Shown piece after piece: positions 46,485 to 55,390 of a stretch of DNA of 64,000 bases. Under the pieces are notes generated by a model, which searched no databases, was not told the DNA's origin, and saw only the letters and a program-made list of their open reading frames with translations. Position numbers and translations under genes: made by a program. Position 1 is the first letter of the stretch. Each line of letters opens with the position of its first letter. The DNA is from Streptomyces sp. NBC_00376. Its GTDB lineage: Bacteria > Actinomycetota > Actinomycetes > Streptomycetales > Streptomycetaceae. The DNA lies in the NCBI RefSeq assembly GCF_036077095.1, contig NZ_CP107960.1, positions 8,432,001 through 8,496,000 of the forward strand. Reading direction: 5' to 3'.

Positions 46485-47853
46485 TCACCTGCAAGTAGCC
46501 GACACCATCACCAACATCGGCGGCCGTCCCGGCTGCCCATGGCGGGGGCTGTGCGCGTCGGTGAGCCACAAGTCGCACTGGGACAGCTCACCGGGCCGAT
46601 AGACCGTGCGGGAGACCAGATCGATTGGGGCATGGGTCGGCCGGAGCTCACAGATCCGGCCCTTGAGGATCGTCATGCCGCTACTTCGGCCGGCCCCGTC
46701 GCTCGCCAGGGCCCTCCTCACCGTGTTCTTCGAGATGCCCAGATGCTGCGCCATCGACCGGATCGGCATCTTCAGCCCAGTGCAGTCAGGGGCATTGCAT
46801 GTTCGGGGTCTGTCCGGGGTGCCTGATCCCATGGGACCGAGGGCCGATAGCGGTCAGCCACAGTCACGGCTGGTGCGACGGAGAACGGCGGCGATGTTCG
46901 TCTCGTCGTTCTGACGGAAGACGCTGATGGCGAGGTTGAGCAGACTGACCATGGTGCGGAAAGGGGTGCCGGTGCGGAGCTTGGAGTTGTCCTCGCGGAA
47001 CGTGCCGGTCCCAGACGTGGTGCAGGAGGTTCTCGATACCCCGCGGTGGTGGGTCCGGTCGCGGGAGAAGTGGTCCAGCGGGATGTCGGTCCAGGGAAGC
47101 CTTCTGGCCTCCGAATACCGACCGGGGTGGTTCTTCTTGATGTCGGCCAGGTAGTGGGCAACGTCTTGGCGAAGGTAGGCGCCGTGACAGTGCTGGGTGT
47201 GCACGGCATATCCGGTCAACACAGCGTCTTTGAGGTCGATGGTATCCAGCAGCAGCTGGAAGGAAGGGATCTGATTGCTCTTGGCGGCGATCCATCGCTG
47301 GGCCAGAACCACGCCGTGGTGGTCCATCGCGGCCAGCAGCTGGATCACTGTGGTGGTAGCGGTTCAGGAGACGCGCACCGTCCTGCCGTCCACCGCGACG
47401 GCAGGCAGCGCAGGCTTCGGCGGCGGCTCGGACTTTTGTGGCGGTGGTGTTCCGGCCTGGAGATATGAGGCGATGGCCGCGTCCAACGCGTCGATGTCGA
47501 GATGCTGGAGCGGACGGCTGACGGCGGACGGTGGCTGCGTGCGGCGCCGGCCGGACGTCGGTGAGCGGGTCGACCCGGAAGCCGAGCACACCCAGGACGG
47601 ACTGCGGGGCATCGTCGATCCATTCACCGATTCGATGAAAGAGCGGGCCCCGGTGAGCACAGCGGCAGCGGCCGCACATAGCAGTGCCAGGCCGGGTCCC
47701 GCAGCCCCCGCAAGCCGCGGGGATCGGGCACCAGACCGATGAATCGTCACACGCGAGACCGGCGAACCGGACCGATCGCGACTTCGCAAATGGACCGCCC
47801 CGCGGTGCTGCGGCCTGCCGCTGCAGTCGCCGGATCTCTGCCCAGTCCTCCAC
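46485..47853 (-). pseudogene. IS21 IstA transposase, N-terminal part, split by an ISAs1 remnant
   Basis: MEDWAEIRRLQRQ at 47853 is the IstA start. The sequence is then interrupted until about 46800, where it resumes as LKMPIRSMAQHLGISKNTVR (the HTH), RRALASD, GMTILKGRICELRP and YRPGELSQCDLWL, and breaks off at 46485. About 40 residues are missing after ALASD. The interrupting DNA carries an ISAs1 transposase remnant. Confidence 0.72.
46860..47800 (-). pseudogene. ISAs1-family transposase, deleted and frameshifted
   Basis: N-terminal pieces are VPDPRGLRGLRDPA and AAAVLTGARSFIES, then IDALDAAIASYL and LPAVAVDGRTVRVS with a stop at about 47364. The core resumes in another frame as IQLLAAMDHHGVVLAQRWIA, LLDTIDLKDAVLTGYAVHTQ and DIKKNHPGRY. 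It ends after a deletion with DNSKLRTGTPFRTMVSLLNL and ISVFRQNDETNIAAVLR. The family identity is clear. At least two frameshifts and one deletion inactivate it. Confidence 0.75.
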
Positions 47854-48146
47854 GAGGATCGCCTCCCCGCCTGCTCTTGATCACCAAGGCCGGAGCCAGG
47901 CGGAGATCACCAATTGGGTCACTTTTGATGCGCCGTCAGAAGGTCAGCATTCGGCCGTCGTCGAGATCCCTGGAGAAGATCCCAGGGTGGCGGACGACCC
48001 GGTCGTCATGCCGGCACCCAGCTTGCGGGGTATTCACTTATCCTCGCGGAGGTTCACTTCTCTATTTCAGTCCCGGAATGCTCTGGGATCCAGAGAGGTC
48101 TGGTTGATTCGATGCAGTCGATGCCGGTGCGCGGTGAGCCGGGTTT
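47854..48146. other. IS21 left-end region, no gene
   Basis: About 290 bases upstream of IstA. TGGGTCACTTTTGATGC near 47916 resembles the subterminal repeats of actinobacterial IS21 elements, but a matching right end was not found. Confidence 0.35.
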
Positions 48147-48650
48147 TCAGTAATCGATACGGTCGGACTTGGCCAGCCACGCGTCGAACGGCGCCGTACG
48201 GTTCGGCATGTCCACTCGCTCGATCGCCATCGGCCACAGCTCCGCGGGCTTCTTTTCGAACAGGTCGTAGAACTTGCGGTCGTCGAAACCGGCCACCGCA
48301 GCGTCGTCGCGATCTGCGGCGAAGATGATCCGGTCGACCCGCGCCCACAGTGCAGAGGAAAGACACATGGGGCACGGCTCACACGAGGTGACCAGGACGC
48401 AGCCCTCGAGCGAGAAGGTGCCCAGCTTCTGGCAGGCGGCACGGATCGCGCTCACCTCGCCATGCGCCGTCGGGTCCAGGCTCGAAGTAACCCTGTTGTT
48501 GCCGATCGCGAATACCTCACCATCCTTTGCGATCAGTGCGCCGAACGGACCGCCACCGTTCTTCACGCTGTTGGTGGCAAGGTCGATGGCCTCGTCCATC
48601 CAGATGCGCTCAAGCTCGTGGATGTTCGTTTCTTGGGTGTGCGCGGTCAT
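48147..48650 (-). CDS. guanine deaminase / nucleoside deaminase
   Basis: The ATG at 48650 (AAGGAAG ribosome binding site) gives 167 residues of the cytidine-deaminase fold. The zinc and catalytic residues are His63 and Glu65 (PTAHGEVSAIR) with Cys93 and Cys96 (TSCEPCPMCLSSALW). The C-terminus AELWPMAIERVDMPN then FDAWLAKSDRIDY is typical of GuaD-type guanine deaminases rather than tRNA adenosine deaminases. It would turn guanine into xanthine, the substrate of the xdhABC product encoded 2.2 kb away. IS21 debris now separates the two loci. Confidence 0.88.
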   Translation of the reverse strand: MTAHTQETNIHELERIWMDEAIDLATNSVKNGGGPFGALIAKDGEVFAIGNNRVTSSLDPTAHGEVSAIRAACQKLGTFSLEGCVLVTSCEPCPMCLSSALWARVDRIIFAADRDDAAVAGFDDRKFYDLFEKKPAELWPMAIERVDMPNRTAPFDAWLAKSDRIDY

Positions 48651-48922
48651 GGTCACTTCCTTGTCGCAGAGGGTGAGGACTCCCCGAATGTTCTGCCCAT
48701 GCGGGACACCGCACGCGCAGACTACCCGGGGCAGCAAGTGGGGGCTCTGCGGTTGCCGCCTTGAAGTCAACTCGGCCGACGACACCCGCGGGGGATCAGC
48801 GCGACTAAGGCTTGTCCCGCAAATGGTGTGCCAGGCAGGGTGACCGGCATGACTTGGTACGGTTGTCCGCATTTGCATGGCCTGGAGGTGTAGCGGGCCT
48901 CGGATTTCATGGAGGCCGAGCG

Positions 48923-49354
48923 GTGAGGTTCGTCTGCCGGAGCTTTGGACTGTCGGATCTGCCGCGGCGCGGTCTCGCCACACACGAGGCTCCCCTGGAG
49001 CTGCTTCTCCTCGACATAGAGGCAGAGCTGTCCATCTGGGAAGAGGGGAGGGCGGTGTGGTCCGAGGAAGCGTTTCCCGTGGCCGAGCTTGCTTACCACC
49101 TGGCGCGCTGGCTCCAGAGTCCGCTCGCCGGCCAGGAGGGTTTCAGGTTCGACTCGATGCAAGCGGATGCGGGACTGATCCGCATCGTGGGCTCTGATGG
49201 AGGTTGGCGAGTCGGCTCCGACTTCCAGCCCGACTGCTGGACCTCGCCCATCGTCTGGGATGTTCTCGTGGCGGAGATCAAGGAGTTCGACCGCTCTGTG
49301 CGTGAGGGCGTCGCTGCGATGGGTATCGAGCCGTCCTTCATCCCAGAGGTTTGA
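48923..49354 (+). CDS. DUF7878-like protein inside the IS5 element
   Basis: The GTG at 48923 follows GGAGG at 7 bases and gives 143 residues: VRFVCRSFGLSDLPRRGLAT, LELLLLDIEAELSIWEEGR, FPVAELAYHLARWLQ and GLIRIVGSDGGWRVGSDF. It is soluble, acidic and has no transposase or DNA-binding motif. The pattern resembles small actinobacterial proteins annotated DUF7878; the assignment is from memory. Its codon use matches that of the transposase 42 bp downstream, and the two may share a transcript. As cargo it could confer an immunity or fitness trait, or simply have been trapped. Confidence 0.72.
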   Translation: MRFVCRSFGLSDLPRRGLATHEAPLELLLLDIEAELSIWEEGRAVWSEEAFPVAELAYHLARWLQSPLAGQEGFRFDSMQADAGLIRIVGSDGGWRVGSDFQPDCWTSPIVWDVLVAEIKEFDRSVREGVAAMGIEPSFIPEV

Positions 49355-49396
49355 CGGCTCTTCCATCCGGTCGGGACGGGATGGAATGATCATGAC

Positions 49397-50164
49397 GTGG
49401 CTGGTGTGATCACGGCGTCAGAGCCGTCTTGGATAGGCCCGTTCACCGGGCTGAGCCCGCGCCAGTTCGCCAAGTTGGTGACCGCGCTTCGGCGCGACGG
49501 AGCGGACGCGATCCGCAAGGGGCGTCCATGGGGTCTTCCGCTGGAAGACCGAGCGTTGTTGATCGCGGTGTACTGGCGCACGAACTTGACGATGCGCCAG
49601 CTTGCCCCGCTGTTCGGGGTGTCGAAGTCGGCGGCAGACCGCATCATCGACCATCTCGGCCCGTTGCTCGCACTCCAGCCGCGCAAGCGGTTCCGGAAGG
49701 ACACCGTGCTCATCGTGGACGGCACCTTGGTGCCCACCCGGGACCACACAGTGGCTGAGCAGTCCAAGAACTACCGGTACTCAACCAATCACCAGGTCGT
49801 CATCGACGCCGACACCCGGCTCGTCGTCCTGGTTGGCCAGCCTCTGCCCGGCAACCGCAACGACTGCAAGGCATGGGAGGAATCCGGTGCCAAGGCCGCC
49901 GTCGGCACCACCACGACGATCGCTGACGGGGGCTATCCGGGCACCGGACTCGTCATGCCCCACCGGCGACGCAAAGGCGAGGACCTGCCCGACTGGAAGC
50001 AGGAGCACAACCGTTCACACAAACAGGTCCGGGCCCGCGTCGAGCACGCCTTCGCCCGCATGAAGACCTGGAAGATTCTGCGCGACTGCCGCCTGAGAGG
50101 AGACGGCGTCCACCACGCCATGGCCGGCATTGCCCGCCTGCACAACCTCGTCCTCGCCGGATAG
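49397..50164 (+). CDS. IS5-family transposase
   Basis: The GTG at 49397 gives 255 residues, complete for this IS5 subgroup. The N-terminal HTH is WRTNLTMRQLAPLFGVSKSA. The catalytic residues are Asp in VLIVDGTLVPTRDH, Asp in TTIADGGYPGTGLVMP and Glu in RARVEHAFARMKTWKIL. The C-terminus DGVHHAMAGIARLHNLVLAG is intact, and the right terminal repeat begins 51 bp later. With both inverted repeats perfect, the element may still be mobile. It is the only apparently functional transposase in the window. Confidence 0.92.
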   Translation: MAGVITASEPSWIGPFTGLSPRQFAKLVTALRRDGADAIRKGRPWGLPLEDRALLIAVYWRTNLTMRQLAPLFGVSKSAADRIIDHLGPLLALQPRKRFRKDTVLIVDGTLVPTRDHTVAEQSKNYRYSTNHQVVIDADTRLVVLVGQPLPGNRNDCKAWEESGAKAAVGTTTTIADGGYPGTGLVMPHRRRKGEDLPDWKQEHNRSHKQVRARVEHAFARMKTWKILRDCRLRGDGVHHAMAGIARLHNLVLAG

Positions 50165-50229
50165 GCGAACGGACCGAACTGGGACAGCATCGCGCCTGGC
50201 CACTCCGAGATCAATTGCGGGACAAGCCT

Positions 50230-50559
50230 TAGGCGCGCGCAATGTGCTCTGGTGAGGCGGGAGAAATTTGGTTGGTCATCAGAAAGGCTCTGCTGCCCCT
50301 TCCGTGTCTCGTTTCAGTTGCTGTTTGCGGAATAGCACAATTACATCCGGTGGGCCCTGTCGAAGGTCAGTCACCGAAGCCATGAAGGAGTTGGCTGGTC
50401 GGCTGCCCCCTGTTGTGGATTCGCACGAAGGGCAGCACTCGGTGGACCCTTCTGCGAATGGCCGTGGCCGCCTCGGGCCGGTCTGCGCCCCTCGACTCAG
50501 GCGCGTTCGCGCTGGAACACCCACTGGCCCTCAAGCCCCGGTGCGACCGCGCGGCGGCG
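50230..50559. other. no gene seen
   Basis: About 330 bases right of the IS5 element; no convincing frame, repeat or hairpin. Confidence 0.4.
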
Positions 50560-50832
50560 CAGGCCGCGCCACTGTCGACCAGGGCGCGACCCTCGGTGTG
50601 CTGCGGGGCGGGCAGGTTCCAGCCGGTGGTGGGGATGAGGATGTGCGAGACGGTGAGAACGGCGGGGCGGTCCTTGATCTCGGGCTCGCAGGCGTGGCAG
50701 TACCTGTCGTCATGGTCCGCGTAGTCGTACTCGTTCGTCCAGCCCTGCCAGGGGTGGCGGGGGCGTCGGTCGGCGGGGAGGTCGCTGTACCGCAGCGGGA
50801 CCGAGACCTTCAGAAGCAGATCGCCGTCTCCG
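50560..50832 (-). pseudogene. hypothetical protein fragment downstream of modC
   Basis: In the same frame as modC but after its stop, the sequence reads GDGDLLLKVSVPLRYSDLPA, HPWQGWTNEYDYADHDDRYC, HACEPEIKDRPAVLTVSHIL and PTTGWNLPAPQHTEGRALVD. Composition is fully coding-like, with a CxxC pair (YCHACEPE). There is no plausible start codon near the modC stop, and the 3' end is unclear. It is probably a gene that lost its beginning. The family is not recognised. Confidence 0.45.
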
Positions 50833-50846
50833 GTCCTTGCGCGTTC

Positions 50847-51923
50847 TCAGACGAGATACGCGTGGGTCTGCACAGCCTTCACCGTCGCCCAGACCTCCGC
50901 GCCCGGATGCAGGCCGAGCTCGGCAGCAGCGACCGCGGTGAGATCGGCAGCGAGCGGGAGATCGCCGGTCAGGGCGGCGCGGATCTGGTCGCCATGGGTC
51001 TCCAGGCCGGCGACCTCGCAGCGCCAGAGGTTGCGGGCGCTGGAGCCGCTGGGGCGGCTGCGGTGGAGGGTGATGGCGCTCGGGGGGAACGCCACGAAGA
51101 CCGGTCCGGACAGGATCTCCGCGGTGGTGATGGCAGGGCCGGTGTCGAGGCGGACCGTGTGGCCGTCCGCGTGGCCCCGGTAGAGGTTGAGGCCGACGAG
51201 CTGCGCGATGTAGTCCGTACGGGGGTGGCGGGCGATGTCGGCTGGGCTGCCTTCCTGGACGACTTCGCCGTGCTCGACCACGACCAGGCGGTCGGCGAGG
51301 ACCATGGCGTCGAGTGGGTCGTGCGTGACGAGTACGGCCACTGCTTCGAACTCTGCCAGGTGGCGTCGGAGTTGGGTGCGGACCTCCAGGCGGGTACGGG
51401 CGTCGAGTGCGGCGAGGGGTTCGTCCAGGAGGAGCAGGCGTGGGCGGGTGGCGAGGGCGCGGGCGAGGGCGACGCGCTGCGCCTGGCCGCCGGAGAGCCG
51501 CCGGGGCTTGGCACCGGTGTGATCCGCCAGTCCCAGGCGGTCGAGCCACTCGGCGGCCTGCGCGCGTGCCTCCGCCTTGGTCGCCCCCTGGCAGCGCGGC
51601 CCGAACGCCACATTGTCCAGGGCGGTCAGGTGGGGGAAGAGGAGGTAGTCCTGGAAGACGACGCCGACCGGGCGGGACTCCGGAGGTGTACGCTCCAGCG
51701 TCGTGCCGTCCAGCCACAGGTGACCGCCGGTGAGCGGTGTCAGGCCGGCCAGCGCGCGCAGCGCCGTGGTCTTGCCGGCGCCGTTCGGGCCGAGCATGGC
51801 GACCACCTCGCCGGGCGCGACGGTCAGCGCCACGTCGAGGCGGAAGGCACCGCGGTCCACCACCAGTCGGGCGTCGAGCCCGTTCGGGGCAGTGCCGGTG
51901 TGGAGGTCGTGAGTTTCGGTCAT
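50847..51923 (-). CDS. modC: molybdate ABC transporter ATP-binding protein
   Basis: The ATG at 51923 overlaps the modB stop (ATGA) and gives 358 residues. Walker A is GPNGAGKT (residues 45-52), the signature LSGGQ is 143-147 and Walker B with DEPLAALD begins near 163. The C-terminal 120 residues carry a TOBE/Mop-like domain (LWRCEVAGLETHGDQIRAAL), which in ModC binds molybdate and damps uptake. It is the last gene of modABC and energises uptake through ModB. Confidence 0.92.
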   Translation of the reverse strand: MTETHDLHTGTAPNGLDARLVVDRGAFRLDVALTVAPGEVVAMLGPNGAGKTTALRALAGLTPLTGGHLWLDGTTLERTPPESRPVGVVFQDYLLFPHLTALDNVAFGPRCQGATKAEARAQAAEWLDRLGLADHTGAKPRRLSGGQAQRVALARALATRPRLLLLDEPLAALDARTRLEVRTQLRRHLAEFEAVAVLVTHDPLDAMVLADRLVVVEHGEVVQEGSPADIARHPRTDYIAQLVGLNLYRGHADGHTVRLDTGPAITTAEILSGPVFVAFPPSAITLHRSRPSGSSARNLWRCEVAGLETHGDQIRAALTGDLPLAADLTAVAAAELGLHPGAEVWATVKAVQTHAYLV

Positions 51924-52780
51924 CCGGCGGTCATCCAACGGTCGCGCAGTCCGGCCAGCACCGCGATGGACACGGCAAGCAGCACCAGGCTGAGGGCGAT
52001 CGCCGCCTCCGGGTCGCTCTGCAGGGCGAGGTAGACGGCGAGGGGCATGGTCTGGGTACGGCCGGGGAAGTTGCCGGCGAAGGTGATGGTCGCGCCGAAC
52101 TCGCCGAGCGCGCGGGCCCACGCCAGGACCGCGCCGGCTGCGATGCCCGGCGCGATCAGCGGGAGTGTGACCCGGCGGAACGCGGTGAAGCGGGACGCGC
52201 CCAGAGTGGTCGCCGCTTCCTCGTACCGCGGGTCGGCGGCCCTCAGTGTGCCCTCGACGCTGATGACGAGGAACGGCATCGCCACGAACGCCTCCGCCAC
52301 CACGACCCCTGCCGTGGTGAACGGCAATGTGATGCCGAACCAGGCGTCCAGCCACTTTCCGACGATGCCGTTGCGGCCGAGCGACGTCAGCAGCGCCACA
52401 CCGCCGACGACCGGCGGCAGGACCAGCGGGAGCGTGACGAGAGCGCGCACGAGGCCACGACCGCGGAACTCGACCCGGGCCAGCAGCCAGGCCAGCGGAA
52501 CCCCGATGACCAGGCTCACGGCGGTGGCGGCGGTGGCACAGATCAGCGACAGCCGGAGCGCCTGCCACACCTCGGCGCTGGTCAGCTGCTCGGGCATGTT
52601 GCGCCACGGGGCCCGTACGAGCAGGGCGATCAGTGGCACGATCAGGAACGCCAGGCCGATCAGTGCGGGTACGAGCAGAGGCAGCGGTGCACCGCTGCCG
52701 CCACCCGTCCGGACGCGCCGACGCCGCGGCCCACCCCGGAGGGTGCCGGTCGCGGCGTCGGGCTTCGTGGTCGAGGTCAC
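51920..52780 (-). CDS. modB: molybdate ABC transporter permease
   Basis: The 286-residue permease has five or six helices after an Arg-rich N-terminus, and the binding-protein-dependent EAA loop (YEEAATTLGASRFTAFRRVT, then LPLIAPGIAAGAVLAWARAL). The following GEFGATITFAGNFPGRTQTM is the ModB-type signature. The start overlaps the modA stop and the stop overlaps modC. Confidence 0.92.
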   Translation of the reverse strand: MTSTTKPDAATGTLRGGPRRRRVRTGGGSGAPLPLLVPALIGLAFLIVPLIALLVRAPWRNMPEQLTSAEVWQALRLSLICATAATAVSLVIGVPLAWLLARVEFRGRGLVRALVTLPLVLPPVVGGVALLTSLGRNGIVGKWLDAWFGITLPFTTAGVVVAEAFVAMPFLVISVEGTLRAADPRYEEAATTLGASRFTAFRRVTLPLIAPGIAAGAVLAWARALGEFGATITFAGNFPGRTQTMPLAVYLALQSDPEAAIALSLVLLAVSIAVLAGLRDRWMTAG

Positions 52781-53595
52781 GGCTTCAGGAACCCGGCCCC
52801 GGTCAGGACCTTCTGGCCCTGGGCGGACTGCACCAGCGCGATGAACGCCTTGGAGGCATCGGCGTTGGGGGCGTCCTTGAGCAGGGCGATCGGGTAGTCG
52901 TTGACGGCGTTGGCCGATTCGGGGAACTCCACGCCCTCCACCTTGTCACCGGCTGCCTTCACATCGGTCTTGTACACGACCGCCGCGTCGGCCTCCTTCA
53001 GCTCGACCTTGGTCAGGGCACTCTTGACGTCCTGCTCGTACGAGACCGGGGTGAGCTTGAGACTGCTGGCGTCGAGGGCCTTCTGGGCGGCGGCGCCGCA
53101 CGGCACCTCCTTGTCGCAGAGCACGACCTTCAGGCTCGACTTGGTGAGGTCCTTGAGGGAGGAGATCTTGTCGGGGTTGCCCGGCAGGGTGGCGATCTCC
53201 AGCTGGTTGCGGACGAAGGTGGCGGGCGTGCCGGAGGCGTCGCCCGCGTCGGTGACGATCTTCATCGTCTTGGGGCTGGCCGCGGCGAACACGTCGGCAG
53301 GTGCGCCGCCGGTGATGCTCGCGGCGAGGGAGTCGCTGCCGCCGAAGCTGAAGGTCACCTTCGTACCCGGGTGCTGCTTCTCGAACTCCTTGCCCAGGGT
53401 CGTGAAGCTCTCCTTCAGCGAGGCCGCGGCGAACACGGTGACCGTGCCGGACAGCTTGTCCGAGGCGGAGGCCGAGGCGGAGGAGTCCGACTTCACCGAC
53501 GAGGAATCGTCGGACGAGGAGCAGGCGCTCAGTGCCAGCAGCGCGGCGGTGCCTGCACCAGTCATCTGCAGGGTCCGGCGTGCAGTACGGGTTAT
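52777..53595 (-). CDS. modA: molybdate-binding lipoprotein
   Basis: The GTG at 53595 is preferred because AGAGGGAG lies 7 bases upstream; an ATG at 53628 is in frame. The product has 272 residues with a lipoprotein signal (lipobox LSAC, Cys26), a Ser-rich linker of about 30 residues, and the ModA fold: TVFAAASLKESFTTLGKEF, VTFSFGGSDSLAASI, GAPADVFAAASPKTM and AADAAVVYKTDVKAAGD-like ADAAVVYKTDV. It binds molybdate or tungstate outside the membrane and hands it to ModB. Confidence 0.92.
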   Translation of the reverse strand: MTRTARRTLQMTGAGTAALLALSACSSSDDSSSVKSDSSASASASDKLSGTVTVFAAASLKESFTTLGKEFEKQHPGTKVTFSFGGSDSLAASITGGAPADVFAAASPKTMKIVTDAGDASGTPATFVRNQLEIATLPGNPDKISSLKDLTKSSLKVVLCDKEVPCGAAAQKALDASSLKLTPVSYEQDVKSALTKVELKEADAAVVYKTDVKAAGDKVEGVEFPESANAVNDYPIALLKDAPNADASKAFIALVQSAQGQKVLTGAGFLKP

Positions 53596-53630
53596 CACGG
53601 GTCCACTCCCTCTGGTCCTGATGGACATGT

Positions 53631-54017
53631 CTACGGTCTGTCGACGACCACGTTGGTCGACTTGATCACGGCAATCGCCGGAACACCGGGCTCCAGCTTC
53701 AGCTCCTCAGCCGACTCGCGGCTGACCATCGCCACCACCCGGAACGGCCCGGCCTGGATTTCCACCTGTGCCGACACGTCGCCGAGGATCACATCGGTGA
53801 CGATGCCGGAGAAGCGGTTGCGGGCCGATGAGCCCGTGGAATCCCGCTCCGCACGGTGCAACTGCCGGGCATAGGCCGCGAGGGCCGGCCCGGGGATGAT
53901 CCGGCGGCCGGTCTCGTCGCGTTCGGCGGTGATTTTCCCGCCGTCGACCAGACGCCTCACGGTGTCGGCACTGACGCCGAGCAAGGCGGCCGCGTCCCCG
54001 ATCCGGTAGGTGTGCAT
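53631..54017 (-). CDS. Mop-type molybdate-binding transcriptional regulator
   Basis: The 128-residue protein has an N-terminal excisionase/MerR-like HTH (TYRIGDAAALLGVSADTVRR, then LVDGGKITAERDETGRRII) and a single C-terminal TOBE/Mop domain (RNRFSGIVTDVILGDVSAQV, then VAMVSRESAEELKLEPGVPA). This is the common actinobacterial substitute for ModE: it senses molybdate and controls the mod operon. It lies 35 bp upstream of modA on the same strand, so it is probably the first gene of the operon, and is divergent from the Mo-pterin protein at 54156. Confidence 0.88.
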   Translation of the reverse strand: MHTYRIGDAAALLGVSADTVRRLVDGGKITAERDETGRRIIPGPALAAYARQLHRAERDSTGSSARNRFSGIVTDVILGDVSAQVEIQAGPFRVVAMVSRESAEELKLEPGVPAIAVIKSTNVVVDRP

Positions 54018-54155
54018 GCGCTGATGATAATGCCGCAGATGCAAGGTGAAAGTCTTCTGTGTCTTCGCATGAGCCGGAGCCTCGATCTTTTTGGATTGCA
54101 TGTGCGTTTGTACGGGATGGGCATCCGGGTATGGGCATCCGGGAGGTGGTAGCCC

Positions 54156-54626
54156 ATGAGTCATTCCACTGCATTGGCGGACACGATCGCGGAACTCGCC
54201 CTCACCGGAGATCTGACCCGTCCGGCCCGCCTGACGGTGGCCGATCTGCTCGCCTGGCCGCAGCACGAGGCCGACGTCAGCTTCGAGTGCGCCACCAGCG
54301 GCACCCAGCACCACCGCTTCACCGGGCCGCTCCTGCACGACGTCCTGTCGACGGCCGGTCCCCTCTTCGACCCCGCCCGCCGCAAGGACCGCCTGCGATT
54401 CCTGATCGCGGTGTCCGGCGCGGACGGCCACCACACCCTGCTGTCCTGGGCGGAGATCGACCCCGATTTCGGCCGCGCGCCCGTACTGCTCGCCGCCACC
54501 ATCGACGGCACGCCGCTCGACCGCGCCGGCGCCCAACTCGTCCTGCCCCAGGACCGCTGCGGCGCCCGGCACATCAGCGGCATCGACGCGATTCGCGTGG
54601 ACGGCGGCTACGCCTCCTGGGCGTGA
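54156..54626 (+). CDS. stand-alone molybdopterin-binding (SUOX-fold) protein
   Basis: The 156-residue protein is a minimal oxidoreductase molybdopterin-binding domain: LTVADLLAWPQHEADVSFEC with the candidate molybdenum ligand Cys in FECATSG, then FTGPLLHDVLSTAGPLFD, GADGHHTLLSWAEIDPDFG and the C-terminal GARHISGIDAIRV. It lacks the dimerisation domain, a signal peptide and any membrane segment, so it is cytosolic. It is divergent from the molybdate regulator and transporter operon, which suggests shared control by molybdate. Confidence 0.85.
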   Translation: MSHSTALADTIAELALTGDLTRPARLTVADLLAWPQHEADVSFECATSGTQHHRFTGPLLHDVLSTAGPLFDPARRKDRLRFLIAVSGADGHHTLLSWAEIDPDFGRAPVLLAATIDGTPLDRAGAQLVLPQDRCGARHISGIDAIRVDGGYASWA

Positions 54627-54671
54627 CGACCCCGCCCGCGTCCGCCTGGCCCCGTCCGCCGCCGCGCGCCG

Positions 54672-55311
54672 TCAGGGCCAGAGCAGTTCGTGGCGCCAGG
54701 TGGACTGTCCGGCCTCGGCCCGGCGGTACACCCATCCGGTGGTGGACACGGTCGATGCTCGCCTGCCAGAACCCCACCTCGGTGGGGGTGATGGCGTAGA
54801 GCGTCCAGCTCGGCGGGCACGGTACTTCGTCCGGATGGGCCGCGCCGAGGCGCTCGAACTCGGCCAGCACATCCTGCCGGTCGGCGAGCGGGCCCCGACG
54901 GTGCAGGTGGGCAGCGAGGCAGGAGCCACGGCCGCGCTCGGCGATGTCGCCCTCGGAGGCGGCCCGGCCCCGGTCGGCCGCGGTCCCCACGATCCGTACC
55001 TGTCGTCCCACGGAGGGCCGGTAGAAGTGGGCCGACAGATGTGGATTCTCGGCGATCTCCGGGCCCTTGCGGCTGTCGGCGGGGTCGCGAAATACACGTA
55101 CCCGTCGTCGATGTCCTTGACGATCAGGACCCGGCTCGACGGGCCGACCCGTACACAGGCTCATGGCATGCGGCTCCAGCTGCCCGGCCGCATCCGCCGG
55201 GAGGATCCACTCCGCCACCAGTGGAAGAGGGTTGTCCGGGAACTCCTTCTCGCCGAACGCGGCAGCCTCCACGCTCGCGAAGACCGGGATCGACCTGAGT
55301 CTGTTGCGCAT
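54672..55311 (-). pseudogene. pdxH: pyridoxamine 5'-phosphate oxidase-like, three frameshifts
   Basis: The start at 55311 reads MRNRLRSIPVFASVEAAAFG then PHAMSLCT. The next 20 residues (SSRVLIVKDIDDGYVYFAT) lie in another frame, between about 55150 and 55095. The original frame then returns with DSRKGPEIAENPHLSAHFYR and PSVGRQVRIVGTAADRG. Near 54745 a third shift leads to VYRRAEAGQSTWRHELLWP and a stop at 54672. The FMN-binding and C-terminal motifs are recognisable. Either the gene is dead or the assembly is wrong here. Confidence 0.78.
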
Positions 55312-55390
55312 CGCCCCACTCACGCGCCAGCACCCTACCCGCACCGGAATCCCGTTGCCCGAGGCGATCCGCATGGCTACGGTCTGCTCC

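Larger units (their letters stand above)
48808..50229 (+). mobile_element. IS5-family element carrying a passenger gene
   Basis: AGGCTTGTCCCGCAA at 48808-48822 and TTGCGGGACAAGCCT at 50215-50229 are perfect 15-bp terminal inverted repeats, each flanked by TA (48806-48807 and 50230-50231), a plausible target duplication. The 1,422-bp element contains the transposase at 49397-50164 and, before it, an intact gene of another family at 48923-49354. IS5 elements of this type usually hold only the transposase (about 0.9 kb). No second copy of the end sequence was seen between the two genes. Confidence 0.82.

Noticed and set aside
50268..52034. 588-residue plus-strand frame opposite modC
   Set aside because: It is antisense to Walker A, signature and TOBE motifs of modC; it is Gly/Arg/Ala-rich with no family.
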